From NCBI RefSeq assembly GCF_000374045.1, contig NZ_KB893329.1:29811-93810 (forward strand): a stretch of DNA of 64,000 nt, read 5' to 3'. The DNA is from Segetibacter koreensis DSM 18137. GTDB lineage: Bacteria > Bacteroidota > Bacteroidia > Chitinophagales > Chitinophagaceae. Position numbers and translations under genes: made by a program. Below are positions 16,844-26,674 of this stretch, piece by piece; within the stretch, counting starts at the first letter, position 1, and every line of letters begins with the position of its first letter. The notes under the pieces are model-generated. The model saw nothing but the letters and a program-made list of their open reading frames with translations. It ran no database searches and was not told the DNA's origin.

Positions 16844-19006
16844 TTATTTTTTATCACCCGCCATAAATTTCCAGCTGAAATTCTTGTATTGCTGAGTCAT
16901 TTTATTCTTGTTAAAAATCTCTTCTTTTCCAATCCATTTTCCATCACTATCTTTTGTAGCTGAGAAAGAATATCTCATATAATTTCCTTTTTTATAATTA
17001 AAGGTTTCTCCATCATCGTCATACAAGGAAATGCTTCCTTTAGACTCACCATAATGCCTTAACTCAAGCGGTAATGTTTCTCCTGGCGTTGGCGCATGTA
17101 AAACAGGTGGTATCATAGGAACGATTCCGCCATCTTTTACATAAAGAGGTATATTGTCGAGGCCAGGTTCTATTTCTATAATTTCTCCCTTACCCGCATA
17201 TTCTCCCGTATAGAAATTATACCATTTGCCCTGCGGCAATACTACCTTTCTTTTTTTATCTCCTGCAAACATTGGTGCTACTAATAAGTAATCGCCCAGC
17301 ATAAACTGGTCCTTTACATCTTCTCTGGTTGCTAAGGCATAAGGATTTGTTACAGAATTTATTTCTGCTGTGAATTGCTTAGGTGAAAAAGAAAAACCTT
17401 CTTCTAAATTCATTGCTCTTACCGGTGGCTTCCCTTCGAAATAATATTGGGCAAAGCAATTATATATGTATGGTAGCAATTGCATTCGCAAAGTAGCTAC
17501 CTCCATTACTTGTTTCGATACTTCAGGATAGCTCCACGGTTTGGTTCCATCGCTCCATGCATTTAACATTGCCATTGGTGAAAAACATACGGATTGCATT
17601 CGTCTCAGCCATTCTTCTGCCGTTGCAGAGGAGCGTACTTCCGGAGTCCATAGTACCCCTATAAAACCGCTGTTGCATAAAGCAGTTATAAAATCACGAT
17701 GGTTGTAATAATCATTATAGATAACATAAGGAAAAGAGGAAGCGCCGGCATTAGATGCGCGAACCAAACCATAAGTTCTGGTATTTTTTTCTTTAAACCA
17801 TTCTGATGTCATTTTCTGCATTTGCAAGCCAAATGTTTGCCTCATTTGCATAGCCGTAATTCCTGAAGGAAAGGTTGCTACATCAGGCCAAAGCCAATTG
17901 TCGTAGCCGTCTACTTCATCTATTTTATAGCCTGATATGCCGATATCGATATGTTCTTTTGAAAACAATGATTTATATATTTTTCTTGCTTTTTCAACAT
18001 TGAAATCCGGTACAAGTCCATTCCATACGGTATGAGAGCCTGATACCGGTTTCAGTTCTTGATATAAGGAAGAAGAAGGTGACAGGTAAGGATTAAGCCA
18101 TAGATTTAAACGCAACCCGCTGTCTTTCATTTCCCTTACAAAATCTGCAGGATTAGAGAAACGTGTGGTATCCCATTCAAAAGTACAAGGATAGGATTTG
18201 GTTTGCCATCCCGGTTCAAGGCCAATAAAATCCAATGGAAAATGATGTTCTTTAAAATCAGCTACTTCTTTTCTTATATCATCTTCGGTTGACAATGTCG
18301 GCACTCTTTGCGTAAAACCGAGTCCCCATTTTGGTGGAAGCACACCTCCTCCATTATATAAATTATAACGTTGTACCACTTCCATTGTATTATTGCCCGC
18401 AAAAACATATACTTCGGTTCCATTAGCAGGAACCAGTATTTCAACAGCATCTGAATAAGGCTGTGCCTCCCAATTCTTGTCTGTATTGCGATTATAAACT
18501 TTTGGGGGATGCTTGCTGTTTACCCTTATACCCGTGCCCGCATATACTGTTATATACTCTGCACTATTTACCAGCACCCCATAGCCTTTGGTAGAAACGT
18601 AAAAAGGAACAGGTGCATGTGTTCTGCCATTATCAATTCCATTGTAATGGTCCACATGCAATGTCATTATGCGGCCACGTTGATTTATAGTTTTAAAATT
18701 AAGTCCTAAGCCAAATAGCTGTTCTTCTTTCTCCAGTGGAAACCGTAAGTATATCTTTCCGTTTTGTAGTTCAGCATGACACTCTTCTTTTAATAAGGGA
18801 AAATTTCTTTCACCTAAATTTCTAAGTGTCTCTATTCTGGGATGAATGTTGGCTGTTCTCAGTAAATCAAATTTTTGTGGTTGCCCAATTTTTACTTTCC
18901 ATACACCTGCAGCAACGGAACGCCAGTTAAGTGGTATGTTTTGAGAATAACCCGCTGTAATTGTTACTAGTTGGATTATTGCAAATACTATTAATAATTG
19001 TTTCAT
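16844..19006 (-). CDS. Glycoside hydrolase family 31 (alpha-glucosidase/alpha-xylosidase type)
   Basis: A 720-residue secreted enzyme, started at the ATG complementary to 19004-19006 because the signal peptide (M-K-Q-L-L-I-V-F-A... G-Y-S-Q) begins there. A longer frame from 19051 would add 15 charged residues. The N-terminal beta-sandwich (E-E-Q-L-F-G-L-G-L) is followed by the barrel with G-Y-K-I-D-E-V-D-G, whose aspartate fits the nucleophile. F-P-Y-V-I-Y-N-D carries the likely acid/base aspartate but lacks the usual W-[SG]-G before it. The C-terminus has the L-P-x-G-x-W-Y-x-F-Y-T-G beta domain and a D-D-D-G-E-T-F-N-Y-K-K-G end. The closest recognised type is YicI-like. Substrate is unsettled. 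Confidence 0.87.
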   Translation of the reverse strand: MKQLLIVFAIIQLVTITAGYSQNIPLNWRSVAAGVWKVKIGQPQKFDLLRTANIHPRIETLRNLGERNFPLLKEECHAELQNGKIYLRFPLEKEEQLFGLGLNFKTINQRGRIMTLHVDHYNGIDNGRTHAPVPFYVSTKGYGVLVNSAEYITVYAGTGIRVNSKHPPKVYNRNTDKNWEAQPYSDAVEILVPANGTEVYVFAGNNTMEVVQRYNLYNGGGVLPPKWGLGFTQRVPTLSTEDDIRKEVADFKEHHFPLDFIGLEPGWQTKSYPCTFEWDTTRFSNPADFVREMKDSGLRLNLWLNPYLSPSSSLYQELKPVSGSHTVWNGLVPDFNVEKARKIYKSLFSKEHIDIGISGYKIDEVDGYDNWLWPDVATFPSGITAMQMRQTFGLQMQKMTSEWFKEKNTRTYGLVRASNAGASSFPYVIYNDYYNHRDFITALCNSGFIGVLWTPEVRSSATAEEWLRRMQSVCFSPMAMLNAWSDGTKPWSYPEVSKQVMEVATLRMQLLPYIYNCFAQYYFEGKPPVRAMNLEEGFSFSPKQFTAEINSVTNPYALATREDVKDQFMLGDYLLVAPMFAGDKKRKVVLPQGKWYNFYTGEYAGKGEIIEIEPGLDNIPLYVKDGGIVPMIPPVLHAPTPGETLPLELRHYGESKGSISLYDDDGETFNYKKGNYMRYSFSATKDSDGKWIGKEEIFNKNKMTQQYKNFSWKFMAGDKK

Positions 19007-19299
19007 ATCTTTTTTTGATTCATCCCGCTGTTTTGACTTATTCATCAACATAAGATAATGCAGATACTTTAAAGTGAGGAATTTACTTTACGTGTAAAAA
19101 TAGGCAGAGAAGTATGTAACAGTTTAAATAATAGCGTGCCTTATAGTTTAAAAAGTTGTTTTGGTAGTAAGTAAAACAATTTGGAGGTCTGTTTATTAAA
19201 CAGATGCTTGTTTCGAAGTTGCAGATTTTAAAATAATACTTTGCCTGGAAGCTAAATATTAAGTTGTTATACTTAATTTACCACCTCAAATAACCTTGA

Positions 19300-21450
19300 A
19301 TGAAAAGATTGTTTTTGCCATTAATTTTTCTTTTGTGCATAGTTCTATTGTCTTGGGTATTGGGTAATGACCCTCACTCATCGAAGGGAAATTGGCCCGA
19401 GTATCTTGGAGGACCGGACCGCAACCACTATTCTGAATTAACACAAATAAATGCTTCAAACGTAAAACAGCTAAAAGTAGCATGGGAATATCATACACTC
19501 GATTCAGGACAGATACAATGCAATCCTATTATCGTAAATGGTATTCTTTATGGAATGACTGCTACCACGCAACCTTTTGCCGTGGACGCCGCTACAGGAC
19601 AGGAAAAATGGAAGAAGGAAAAAACCACCAAAGAAGAAGGTAGTTCTAGCAGGGGATTGGTTTATTGGGAGAATGGAGATGATAAGCGTATTCTTTATAC
19701 AAAGGGTCCGTGGCTTTATGCGTTGAACGCTTTAAATGGAGAAAAGATTATTTCGTTTGGTGATAGTGGGCGCACAAGTCTTAAGGCAGGTTTAGGTCCT
19801 ACTTCAAAAGATAAAATGGTGATTTCTAATACTCCCGGTACCGTCTTTGGAGACTTAATAATTATGCCTTTAAGAGTATCAGAGGGAACTGACGCACCAT
19901 TAGGTAATATCCAGGCATTTAATATCAAAACAGGGAAATTAGCCTGGGTTTTTCACACAATACCGCTGCCTGGCGAGTTTGGTTACACAACATGGCCAAA
20001 AAGCGTTTATAAAAATACATTGGTAGGTGCGGCAAATAACTGGTCTGGTATGGCTGTTGATCGTAAGCGTGGTATTTTGTATGTTCCTACCGGTTCTGCT
20101 GCTTTTGACTTTTATGGTGGCGACCGTAAAGGCGCCAATCTTTTTGCAAATTGCCTCATTGCATTAGATGCTAAAACCGGCAAACGGTTATGGCATTATC
20201 AGTTGGTACATCATGATATTCTTGATCGTGATCCGCCCGCTCCGCCGAATCTGGTCACTATCAATCACAACGGAAAAAAGGTTGACGCAGTAGTACAGGT
20301 AACGAAGCAAGGAATGGTGTTTGTTTTTGACAGGGTTACTGGTGTACCAGTATATCCTATCCAGGAAAAACCAGTGCCTGCTTCTGATGTGCCGGGTGAA
20401 AAAAGCTGGCCGACACAGCCTTTCGCTACAAAACCAGCCCCTTATGCCCGTCAAAATCTTACCGAAGCAGATATTAATCCTTATTCAGAAAGCCATGATT
20501 CATTGGTTGCTCTTTTTCGCAAAAGCCGCTATGGCGGACCTTTTACTCCGCTGAGCAAAAAAGGAACTATTATTTTTCCCGGGCTTGATGGGGGAGCAGA
20601 GTGGGGTGGGTCCGCTGCCGACCCTGATGGAACCTTATATGTAAATAGTAATGAAATGGCGTGGCTGATAGCAATAGGAGAAACAGCCACAGAAGCTCAG
20701 TTGGCAGGTATGTCTTCAGGAAACCGGTTGTACACCACTAATTGTATCGGCTGCCACGGGCCTGAAAGAAAAGGAAATCCCGCAAGTGGCTATCCATCAC
20801 TTATAGGTGTTGCGACCCGGCATACCAGGGATTACATCAAGAACATTATTACTAATGGAAAAGGAATGATGCCAGGTTTTGGTAGACTGGATGATAAGCA
20901 AAAGCAGGCGCTGGTAGCGTTTTTGGCCGGTGAAGAAAAGGAAGAGATGGGCCTCACAAAAATGCAGTCTCCCAAGTCTAAAGCAAAAACTCCATCAAAA
21001 GGAAATACGAAATCTACTCCTGCATATTCTTACCGGATTTCAGGTTACAGTAAATTTTTAGATAAAAACGGTTTGCCTGCAGTAAGCCCGCCATGGGGAA
21101 CGTTAAACGCCATTGATTTAAATACAGGCGAATACAAATGGAAAATACCGTATGGGGAATATCCAGAACTGGCAGCAAAAGGTATCCCTCAAACAGGTTC
21201 TGAAAGTTACGGAGGACCGGTTGTAACGTCAAGCGGGCTGTTATTTATAGCCGGTACTAAAGACAAAAAATTCAGAGTTTACGATAAAAATAATGGCAAG
21301 TTACTTTGGGAGACGGTTTTGCCTGCTGCAGCATTTGCAACTCCCAGTACCTATGAAGTGAATGGTAAACAGTATATTGTTATGGCATGCGGTGGAACCA
21401 AGCTTGGGGCAGAGGCAGGAGACAGTTACGTGGCGTTTGCATTACCTTAG
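19300..21450 (+). CDS. PQQ-dependent dehydrogenase with embedded cytochrome c domain
   Basis: A 716-residue exported quinoprotein. An N-terminal signal helix (residues 1-23) is followed by W-P-E-Y-L-G-G-P-D-R-N-H-Y, typical of glucose/quinate/shikimate-type dehydrogenases. Propeller tryptophan motifs (D-A-x-T-G-x-x-x-W) recur. A c-type haem site C-I-G-C-H lies at 482-486 with an M-M-P-G-F axial methionine region. This cytochrome segment (about 465-545) interrupts the propeller, which resumes after a Lys/Pro/Ser-rich linker and ends with G-G-T-K-L-G. It would oxidise a sugar or alcohol in the periplasm and pass electrons through its own haem. No pqq synthesis genes are visible here, so PQQ may be imported or made elsewhere. 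Confidence 0.88.
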   Translation: MKRLFLPLIFLLCIVLLSWVLGNDPHSSKGNWPEYLGGPDRNHYSELTQINASNVKQLKVAWEYHTLDSGQIQCNPIIVNGILYGMTATTQPFAVDAATGQEKWKKEKTTKEEGSSSRGLVYWENGDDKRILYTKGPWLYALNALNGEKIISFGDSGRTSLKAGLGPTSKDKMVISNTPGTVFGDLIIMPLRVSEGTDAPLGNIQAFNIKTGKLAWVFHTIPLPGEFGYTTWPKSVYKNTLVGAANNWSGMAVDRKRGILYVPTGSAAFDFYGGDRKGANLFANCLIALDAKTGKRLWHYQLVHHDILDRDPPAPPNLVTINHNGKKVDAVVQVTKQGMVFVFDRVTGVPVYPIQEKPVPASDVPGEKSWPTQPFATKPAPYARQNLTEADINPYSESHDSLVALFRKSRYGGPFTPLSKKGTIIFPGLDGGAEWGGSAADPDGTLYVNSNEMAWLIAIGETATEAQLAGMSSGNRLYTTNCIGCHGPERKGNPASGYPSLIGVATRHTRDYIKNIITNGKGMMPGFGRLDDKQKQALVAFLAGEEKEEMGLTKMQSPKSKAKTPSKGNTKSTPAYSYRISGYSKFLDKNGLPAVSPPWGTLNAIDLNTGEYKWKIPYGEYPELAAKGIPQTGSESYGGPVVTSSGLLFIAGTKDKKFRVYDKNNGKLLWETVLPAAAFATPSTYEVNGKQYIVMACGGTKLGAEAGDSYVAFALP

Positions 21451-21550
21451 GGCGAAGAATTAAAATGGAGAATTGAAAATGTGAATTGAAAAGAAGTTTT
21501 ATCGTTATTATTTCTTTGTTTTCAATCTTCAGTTCTTCTAATTGGCTTTT

Positions 21551-21586
21551 GTTGTGTCACTCACTTGTACATTCTGTTCTTTATTC
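21551..21586 (-). repeat. Dispersed intergenic repeat, copy 1
   Basis: On the minus strand this reads the core GTACAAGTGAGTGACACAAC (21551-21570), preceded by GAATAAAGAACAGAAT. The core is identical to copy 5 at 58575-58594. A tail-like sequence, GAAATAATAACGATAAAAC on the same strand (21496-21514), resembles the tail of copy 2. It lies in the 176-bp gap between the PQQ dehydrogenase and isomerase genes, opposite in orientation to both. Confidence 0.7.
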
Positions 21587-21626
21587 TGCCAAAAAAATGG
21601 TTAGTAGTAAATAAGTTAGTAAAGAG

Positions 21627-22601
21627 ATGAAAAATAAGACGATTGCTTGCTCTCCTCATTTTGAGGTAGAAAATTATGGTATTGATCAAAACTTACCAGG
21701 GTCGCGACGAGCCTTTATAAAAACAGCAGGAAGTGTTGTAGGAGGATTTATGCTAAATAGCTTAATACCTCAAAAATCCACTGGTAACCTTTTTTCTACA
21801 GTAGTTCCTCTATATGCGCATCTGTGGGTATATGCAAGTCGTTATCCTCCTGATTGGGATTGCACACCGATATTAGATAATGTTTTTAGTGATTTAAAAT
21901 ATGCAGGCTTCCAGGGGGTGGAATTGATGGAAATTATTCTTCGCCATGACGATGCGGTTACAAGACTTCGTGAGCTTTCTCAAAAGTATTCCTTGCCTGT
22001 CACCGGTACATCTTACAATGCTAATATATGGAAGAAGGATGAACATCAAAAGATACTGGAAGATATAGAATTGGTATTAGAAAGATTGCACGCTGCAGGT
22101 GGAAAAATGCTTGGAATTACAGTTGGTGATGCAAGACACACAAAAACAGAAGATGAGTTAGATGCCCAGGCTGAATTGCTGCAAAAAATTATTGCGGAAT
22201 GCAATAAAAAGCAAATAGAACCTAATCTCCACAATCACACTTTTGAAGTAACAAATGGATTACATGACCTGAAGGGCACATTAAAAAGAATACCTGACAT
22301 AAAATTAGGACCAGACCTTAACTGGTTAGTTCGAGGCGGCGTCGATCCTGTATGGTTTATAAAAACGTATGGTCATCAAATGGTTTACATGCATATTCGT
22401 GACCAAAAAGCGGATGGTAAATGGACAGAAGCAGTTGGTGAAGGAGTTACTGATTTCCCTGCAATTGCAAAAGCATTAAAAGACATCAATTATAAAGGCA
22501 AGGCTGCCGTGGAGCTTGCATTCGACTCCCCGCCGACACGTGCGGTAAAGGATGACTGGAAGCAAAGCAGGCAATACGTAAAAAAGGTTTTTGGGTGGTA
22601 A
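21627..22601 (+). CDS. Tat-exported sugar isomerase/epimerase-like TIM barrel protein
   Basis: A 324-residue protein of the xylose-isomerase-like (AP endonuclease 2) fold. A twin-arginine-type signal, S-R-R-A-F-I-K-T-A-G-S-V-V-G-G-F, lies at about residues 26-41, so export through Tat is likely. The barrel shows G-F-Q-G-V-E-L-M-E, a metal-binding N-L-H-N-H-T-F-E, G-P-D-L-N-W and the final A-A-V-E-L-A-F-D. Relatives act on sugars or keto-sugars. It lies between a periplasmic PQQ dehydrogenase and a GMC oxidoreductase, all on the plus strand, which suggests a shared oxidative sugar pathway. The reaction itself is unknown. Confidence 0.82.
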   Translation: MKNKTIACSPHFEVENYGIDQNLPGSRRAFIKTAGSVVGGFMLNSLIPQKSTGNLFSTVVPLYAHLWVYASRYPPDWDCTPILDNVFSDLKYAGFQGVELMEIILRHDDAVTRLRELSQKYSLPVTGTSYNANIWKKDEHQKILEDIELVLERLHAAGGKMLGITVGDARHTKTEDELDAQAELLQKIIAECNKKQIEPNLHNHTFEVTNGLHDLKGTLKRIPDIKLGPDLNWLVRGGVDPVWFIKTYGHQMVYMHIRDQKADGKWTEAVGEGVTDFPAIAKALKDINYKGKAAVELAFDSPPTRAVKDDWKQSRQYVKKVFGW

Positions 22602-22723
22602 AAATATAAACAGGGTTATAAAAGGATTAGATGGTTTTCATGAAGTAATAATTAACCGGGGTTAATCCTAAAATCTACTTCTCAAGTTCGGAATACAAAG
22701 AATTAATACAGTAATTAAGATAT

Positions 22724-24445
22724 ATGGGATTTCAAAAAGATTCGTCCGCTATTAACATCAATTCAAAAGGAGTTCAACAAAATACTTTTGATGCAATTGT
22801 TATTGGCTCAGGCATGAGTGGGGGATGGGCTGCAAAAGAATTTTGTGAAAAGGGATTAAAAACCTTAGTGCTGGAACGCGGGCGAAATATTGAGCACATA
22901 AAAGATTATACTACAGCTACACTTAATCCGTGGGACTTTCCACATCGAGAGGAAATAACAAGAAAGATGCGGGAAGATAATCCTATTGTTAGCAAGTGCT
23001 ATGCATTTACAGAAGCAACCCAACATTTTTTTGTAAAAGATCGTGAGCATCCATACGTGCAGACAAAACCTTTTAATTGGATAAGAGGATACCAGTTGGG
23101 AGGTAAATCATTATTATGGGCGAGATGGACACAAAGATGGAGCGACCTTGATTTTGAAGCTAATGCAAAGCAAGGTATCGCAGTAGACTGGCCCATTCGT
23201 TATAAAGACATTGCGCCATGGTATTCTTATGTCGAAAAATTCGTTGGTATTTGCGGAAGCCGTGACGGTATTGCTCACTTACCCGATGGAGAGTTTCAGC
23301 CTCCTATGGAATTTAATTGCATCGAAAAGCATTTTAAAGAATCGGTAGAGTCTACATTTAAAGGCAGGCATGTTATTCATTCAAGAACTGCCAATCTCAC
23401 AAAGGGATTAAACGGGAGAGGTCCCTGCCAGTACCGTGATAAGTGTGCAAGGGGCTGCCCTTTTAGCGGCTACTTTTCAAGTGTGTCAGCAACGCTTCCT
23501 GCCGCACGGGCAACAAATAATCTTACTATCCGTCCTTTCTCTGTTGTTCATTCCATCATTTATGATGAGAAAAAAAATAAGGCAACAGGTGTACGGGTAA
23601 TTGATGCGAAAACAAAAAAAATGACAGAGTTTTACGCAAAAGTAATTTTTGTAAATGCGGGTACAATAAATACGACTCTCATTTTATTAAACTCCCGGTC
23701 ATCTCAATTTCCTGCCGGTTTGGGTAACACCAATAATGTGTTGGGCCATTTCTTAATGGACCATAATTACAGGGGAACAATTGGAGGTTCGTACGAAGGT
23801 TTTCAGGACAAATATTATTATGGTAAAAGACCAGCGGGAATTTATGTACCGAGATTTAGAAACGTAGGTGCTGATGTTCAAAAAGATTTTATAAGAGGGT
23901 ATGCTTTTGCAGCGGGCGGTTCGAGAAGTACGGGTAATGTGCAAGAAGATACTATCGGAGCTAACTATAAAGAACAGCTAACAGAGCCTGGTAACTGGAA
24001 TATGTGGATGACCGGAATGGGTGAGTGCCTTCCTTATTATGAAAATAAAGTTACCCTGAGTGAAGACAAAAAAGACGCATGGGGAATACCGCAACTGGAA
24101 ATAGATTGTGAATACAAAGGGAATGAGCTGGCAATGCTGAAAGATATTTTAAACACAGGTTCAGAAATGTTGGAAAAAGCAGGATTTAAAAATATTAATG
24201 CAACAGATACAGCACAGCCACCAGGTTTAGGTATTCATGAGATGGGAACCGCAAGAATGGGCAGAGATCCGAAAACATCTATATTAAATGCAAATAATCA
24301 GATATGGGATGCGAAAAATGTATTTGTTACGGATGGAGCTTGCATGACCTCAAATGCATGCCAAAACCCTTCACTAACCTATATGGCACTTACCGCAAGG
24401 GCAGCAAATTTTGCTGTAGATGAAATGAAGAGAGGAAATTTGTAG
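22724..24445 (+). CDS. GMC family oxidoreductase
   Basis: A 573-residue FAD enzyme of the glucose-methanol-choline group. The FAD-binding G-S-G-M-S-G-G lies at 28-34 and L-E-R-G-R follows near residue 50. A cysteine-bearing insert, C-x-x-R-D-K-C-A-R-G-C, occurs near residues 230-240 as in gluconate 2-dehydrogenase-like enzymes. The C-terminus has H-E-M-G-T-A-R-M-G and D-G-A-C-M-T-S-N-A-C-Q-N-P, with the histidine/asparagine positions used in catalysis. No signal peptide is seen. Related Bacteroidota enzymes oxidise sugar hydroxyls, some forming 3-keto sugars. The small subunit often found beside such enzymes is absent here. Confidence 0.88.
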   Translation: MGFQKDSSAININSKGVQQNTFDAIVIGSGMSGGWAAKEFCEKGLKTLVLERGRNIEHIKDYTTATLNPWDFPHREEITRKMREDNPIVSKCYAFTEATQHFFVKDREHPYVQTKPFNWIRGYQLGGKSLLWARWTQRWSDLDFEANAKQGIAVDWPIRYKDIAPWYSYVEKFVGICGSRDGIAHLPDGEFQPPMEFNCIEKHFKESVESTFKGRHVIHSRTANLTKGLNGRGPCQYRDKCARGCPFSGYFSSVSATLPAARATNNLTIRPFSVVHSIIYDEKKNKATGVRVIDAKTKKMTEFYAKVIFVNAGTINTTLILLNSRSSQFPAGLGNTNNVLGHFLMDHNYRGTIGGSYEGFQDKYYYGKRPAGIYVPRFRNVGADVQKDFIRGYAFAAGGSRSTGNVQEDTIGANYKEQLTEPGNWNMWMTGMGECLPYYENKVTLSEDKKDAWGIPQLEIDCEYKGNELAMLKDILNTGSEMLEKAGFKNINATDTAQPPGLGIHEMGTARMGRDPKTSILNANNQIWDAKNVFVTDGACMTSNACQNPSLTYMALTARAANFAVDEMKRGNL

Positions 24446-24554
24446 CGAAAAAAGTTGTACGGCAGATAGAAATGAGGAGAAGGTAGGAGGGGTTGAGAAA
24501 ACTATATTAAAGATTTTCTGTAATCAGTGCCCTTAGACGCAATGCATTTAAAAA

Positions 24555-24637
24555 GTACAAGAGTGCGACGCAAGAAAAGCTTTATAGTAAGGTGAAAGCT
24601 GGCTAACAGAAATAACTTGTCATAAAAAACGATATTG
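24555..24637 (+). repeat. Dispersed intergenic repeat, copy 2
   Basis: The core GTACAAGAGTGCGACGCAAG (24555-24574) matches copy 4 at 18 of 20 bases. The tail CTTGTCATAAAAAACGATAT at 24616-24635 closely matches the tail of copy 5 (CTTGTCACAAAAAGATATTG). The element ends within a few bases of the ribokinase start and so forms its leader region. Confidence 0.65.
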
Positions 24638-24643
24638 CTATAT

Positions 24644-25573
24644 ATGAAGTCTATTGTCGTAGTTGGAAGTTCTAATACAGACATGGTCGTACAAGCTGAC
24701 CACCTACCTGCACCAGGAGAAACCATTTTAGGGGGAACTTTTTTTATGACCCAGGGTGGAAAAGGTGCCAACCAATCAGTTGCTGCAGCCCGGCTTAACG
24801 GGCAGGTGGCATTTATAGCGAAAGTTGGCGCTGATGTATTTGGACAACAATCTGTACAATTATACAAAGAAGAAGGAATTGACACCACTTATATTTCTGT
24901 TGATGCAAACCAGCCCTCAGGTGTTGCGCTAATTAATGTCGATGATAATGGCGAAAACTGCATAGCCGTAGCGGCAGGCGCAAATGCAGCTTTACATGCT
25001 GATGACGTAAGGAAAGCTCAGACAATTTGTGAGCAGGCATCTATTATCTTAATTCAGCTGGAGATACCTGTTGAAACAGTAAATTTTGTTGCAAACCTTG
25101 CTGAGGCAAATAATATAAAACTCGTATTAAACCCGGCCCCGGCTCGTGCGCTTTCAGATGATTTATTAAGAAAGGTATCAATAATAACTCCCAACGAAAA
25201 AGAAGCAGAAATGCTTACCGGGATTAAAATTTCAGGAATTGACTCTGCAAAACAAGCTGCACAATCACTTGCCGCTAAAGGGATAGAAACAGTAATTATA
25301 ACAATGGGGTCTGAAGGTGCATTACTATATGAGAATGATTTGTTTGAAGTAGTGCCTTCCACAAAAGTAAAAGCGGTTGATACTACCGCGGCGGGAGATG
25401 TGTTTAACGGAGCATTAGCAGTGGCGATATCTGAAGGAAAAAATATGAAACAGGCTGTACAATTTGCAAATGCTGCTGCTGCTATTTCAGTAACAAGATT
25501 AGGTGCACAGGCATCAGCACCTAAGAGACAAGAAGTAGAAGCATCAATAGTTTCTAATAAAATAAAAGCTTAA
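24644..25573 (+). CDS. rbsK: Ribokinase (PfkB family)
   Basis: A 309-residue kinase phosphorylating ribose to ribose-5-phosphate. I start it at ATG 24644 rather than a TTG 9 bp upstream, because G-S-S-N-T-D then falls at the usual position. G-G-K-G-A-N-Q at 38-44 is the PfkB substrate site, P-N-E-K-E-A-E and V-D-T-T-A-A-G-D-V-F-N-G-A-L form the nucleotide and catalytic-base motifs. It is followed by a sugar transporter gene (13 bp) and a nucleoside hydrolase, which supports ribose rather than another PfkB substrate. The family call is firm; ribose specificity is inferred from context. Confidence 0.88.
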   Translation: MKSIVVVGSSNTDMVVQADHLPAPGETILGGTFFMTQGGKGANQSVAAARLNGQVAFIAKVGADVFGQQSVQLYKEEGIDTTYISVDANQPSGVALINVDDNGENCIAVAAGANAALHADDVRKAQTICEQASIILIQLEIPVETVNFVANLAEANNIKLVLNPAPARALSDDLLRKVSIITPNEKEAEMLTGIKISGIDSAKQAAQSLAAKGIETVIITMGSEGALLYENDLFEVVPSTKVKAVDTTAAGDVFNGALAVAISEGKNMKQAVQFANAAAAISVTRLGAQASAPKRQEVEASIVSNKIKA

Positions 25574-25586
25574 AATAGAAAAATCT

Positions 25587-26594
25587 ATGTTTATTGTACA
25601 AAGCTATAGTACCGCTGTACTTTTTTGTATCATCACAATGATATGCTGGGGATCCTGGGCAAATACCCAAAAGCTATCTGAAAAAACCTGGCGTTTCGAA
25701 TTATTTTATTGGGACTATGTTATCGGTATTTTCTTGTTTTCAATTATCTGTGCACTTACTTTAGGTAGCACAGGCAATGAAGGACGAAGCTTTATAACAG
25801 ATTTAAAACAGGCGGATTTTTCTAATATTTTAAGCGCACTCACCGGAGGCTTAGTATTTAACGCTGCAAATATTTTATTTTCAGCGGCCATTGCTATTGC
25901 AGGTATGGCAGTAGCATTTCCTGTTGGTATTGGCATTGCCCTGGTGCTGGGTGTTGTTCTCAATTATAATGTTGCCCAAAAAGGTAATCCTTATTTTCTT
26001 TTTGCAGGTGTTGCATTGGTTATTATTGCCGTACTTTTAAATGCTGCTGCGTATAAAAGAAAATCGCACTCCAAGGAGGGAAGCGTGATTACTACAAAAG
26101 GTATTATCATTTCTGTAATTGCAGGTATTTTAATGTCTTTCTTTTACCGCTTTATTGCCTCATCTATGGACCTTGAAAATTTTGAAAATCCAATGCCCGG
26201 CAAAATGACTCCTTACACCGCGGTATTTATTTTTTCAGCAGGTATTTTTATAAGCAACTTTATTTTCAATACAGCTCTTATGAAAAAACCAATTACCGGT
26301 TCACCTGTCACCTATAACGATTATTTCAACGGAAATTTGAAAACTCATTTTGTTGGCATATTGGGAGGTCTTATTTGGGGATTAGGAAATTCATTTAATT
26401 TGATTGCGGCTGGTAAAGCGGGTCCGGCCATATCTTATGGCTTGGGACAAGGTGCAACCCTCATTGCAGCATTATGGGGAGTGTTTATCTGGAAAGAATT
26501 TAAGGATGCAGGCAAACAAACTAATGCGCTTATTACGGCTATGTTTTTCTTTTTTCTTACTGGCATTGCCATGATCATATATGCTGGTACATGA
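25587..26594 (+). CDS. GRP/RhaT-like sugar transporter (DMT superfamily)
   Basis: A 335-residue inner-membrane protein with about ten hydrophobic segments. It carries the early M-I-C-W-G-S-W-A-N-T motif and a second half-repeat, G-G-L-I-W-G-L-G-N-S-F-N, typical of glucose/ribose porters and related DMT transporters. It lies 13 bp after ribokinase and 80 bp before a nucleoside hydrolase on the same strand. By analogy with RusT of the Bacteroides ribose utilisation system, it is likely to import ribose. Transport of another pentose or of rhamnose cannot be excluded from sequence. Confidence 0.82.
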   Translation: MFIVQSYSTAVLFCIITMICWGSWANTQKLSEKTWRFELFYWDYVIGIFLFSIICALTLGSTGNEGRSFITDLKQADFSNILSALTGGLVFNAANILFSAAIAIAGMAVAFPVGIGIALVLGVVLNYNVAQKGNPYFLFAGVALVIIAVLLNAAAYKRKSHSKEGSVITTKGIIISVIAGILMSFFYRFIASSMDLENFENPMPGKMTPYTAVFIFSAGIFISNFIFNTALMKKPITGSPVTYNDYFNGNLKTHFVGILGGLIWGLGNSFNLIAAGKAGPAISYGLGQGATLIAALWGVFIWKEFKDAGKQTNALITAMFFFFLTGIAMIIYAGT

Positions 26595-26674
26595 TCAGAA
26601 TGTATTTGTACCATAATTAATAAATAAATAAAAAATTTCTTAAGCTATTAGGGCTTTAGGTAAAAATTTTCAAA

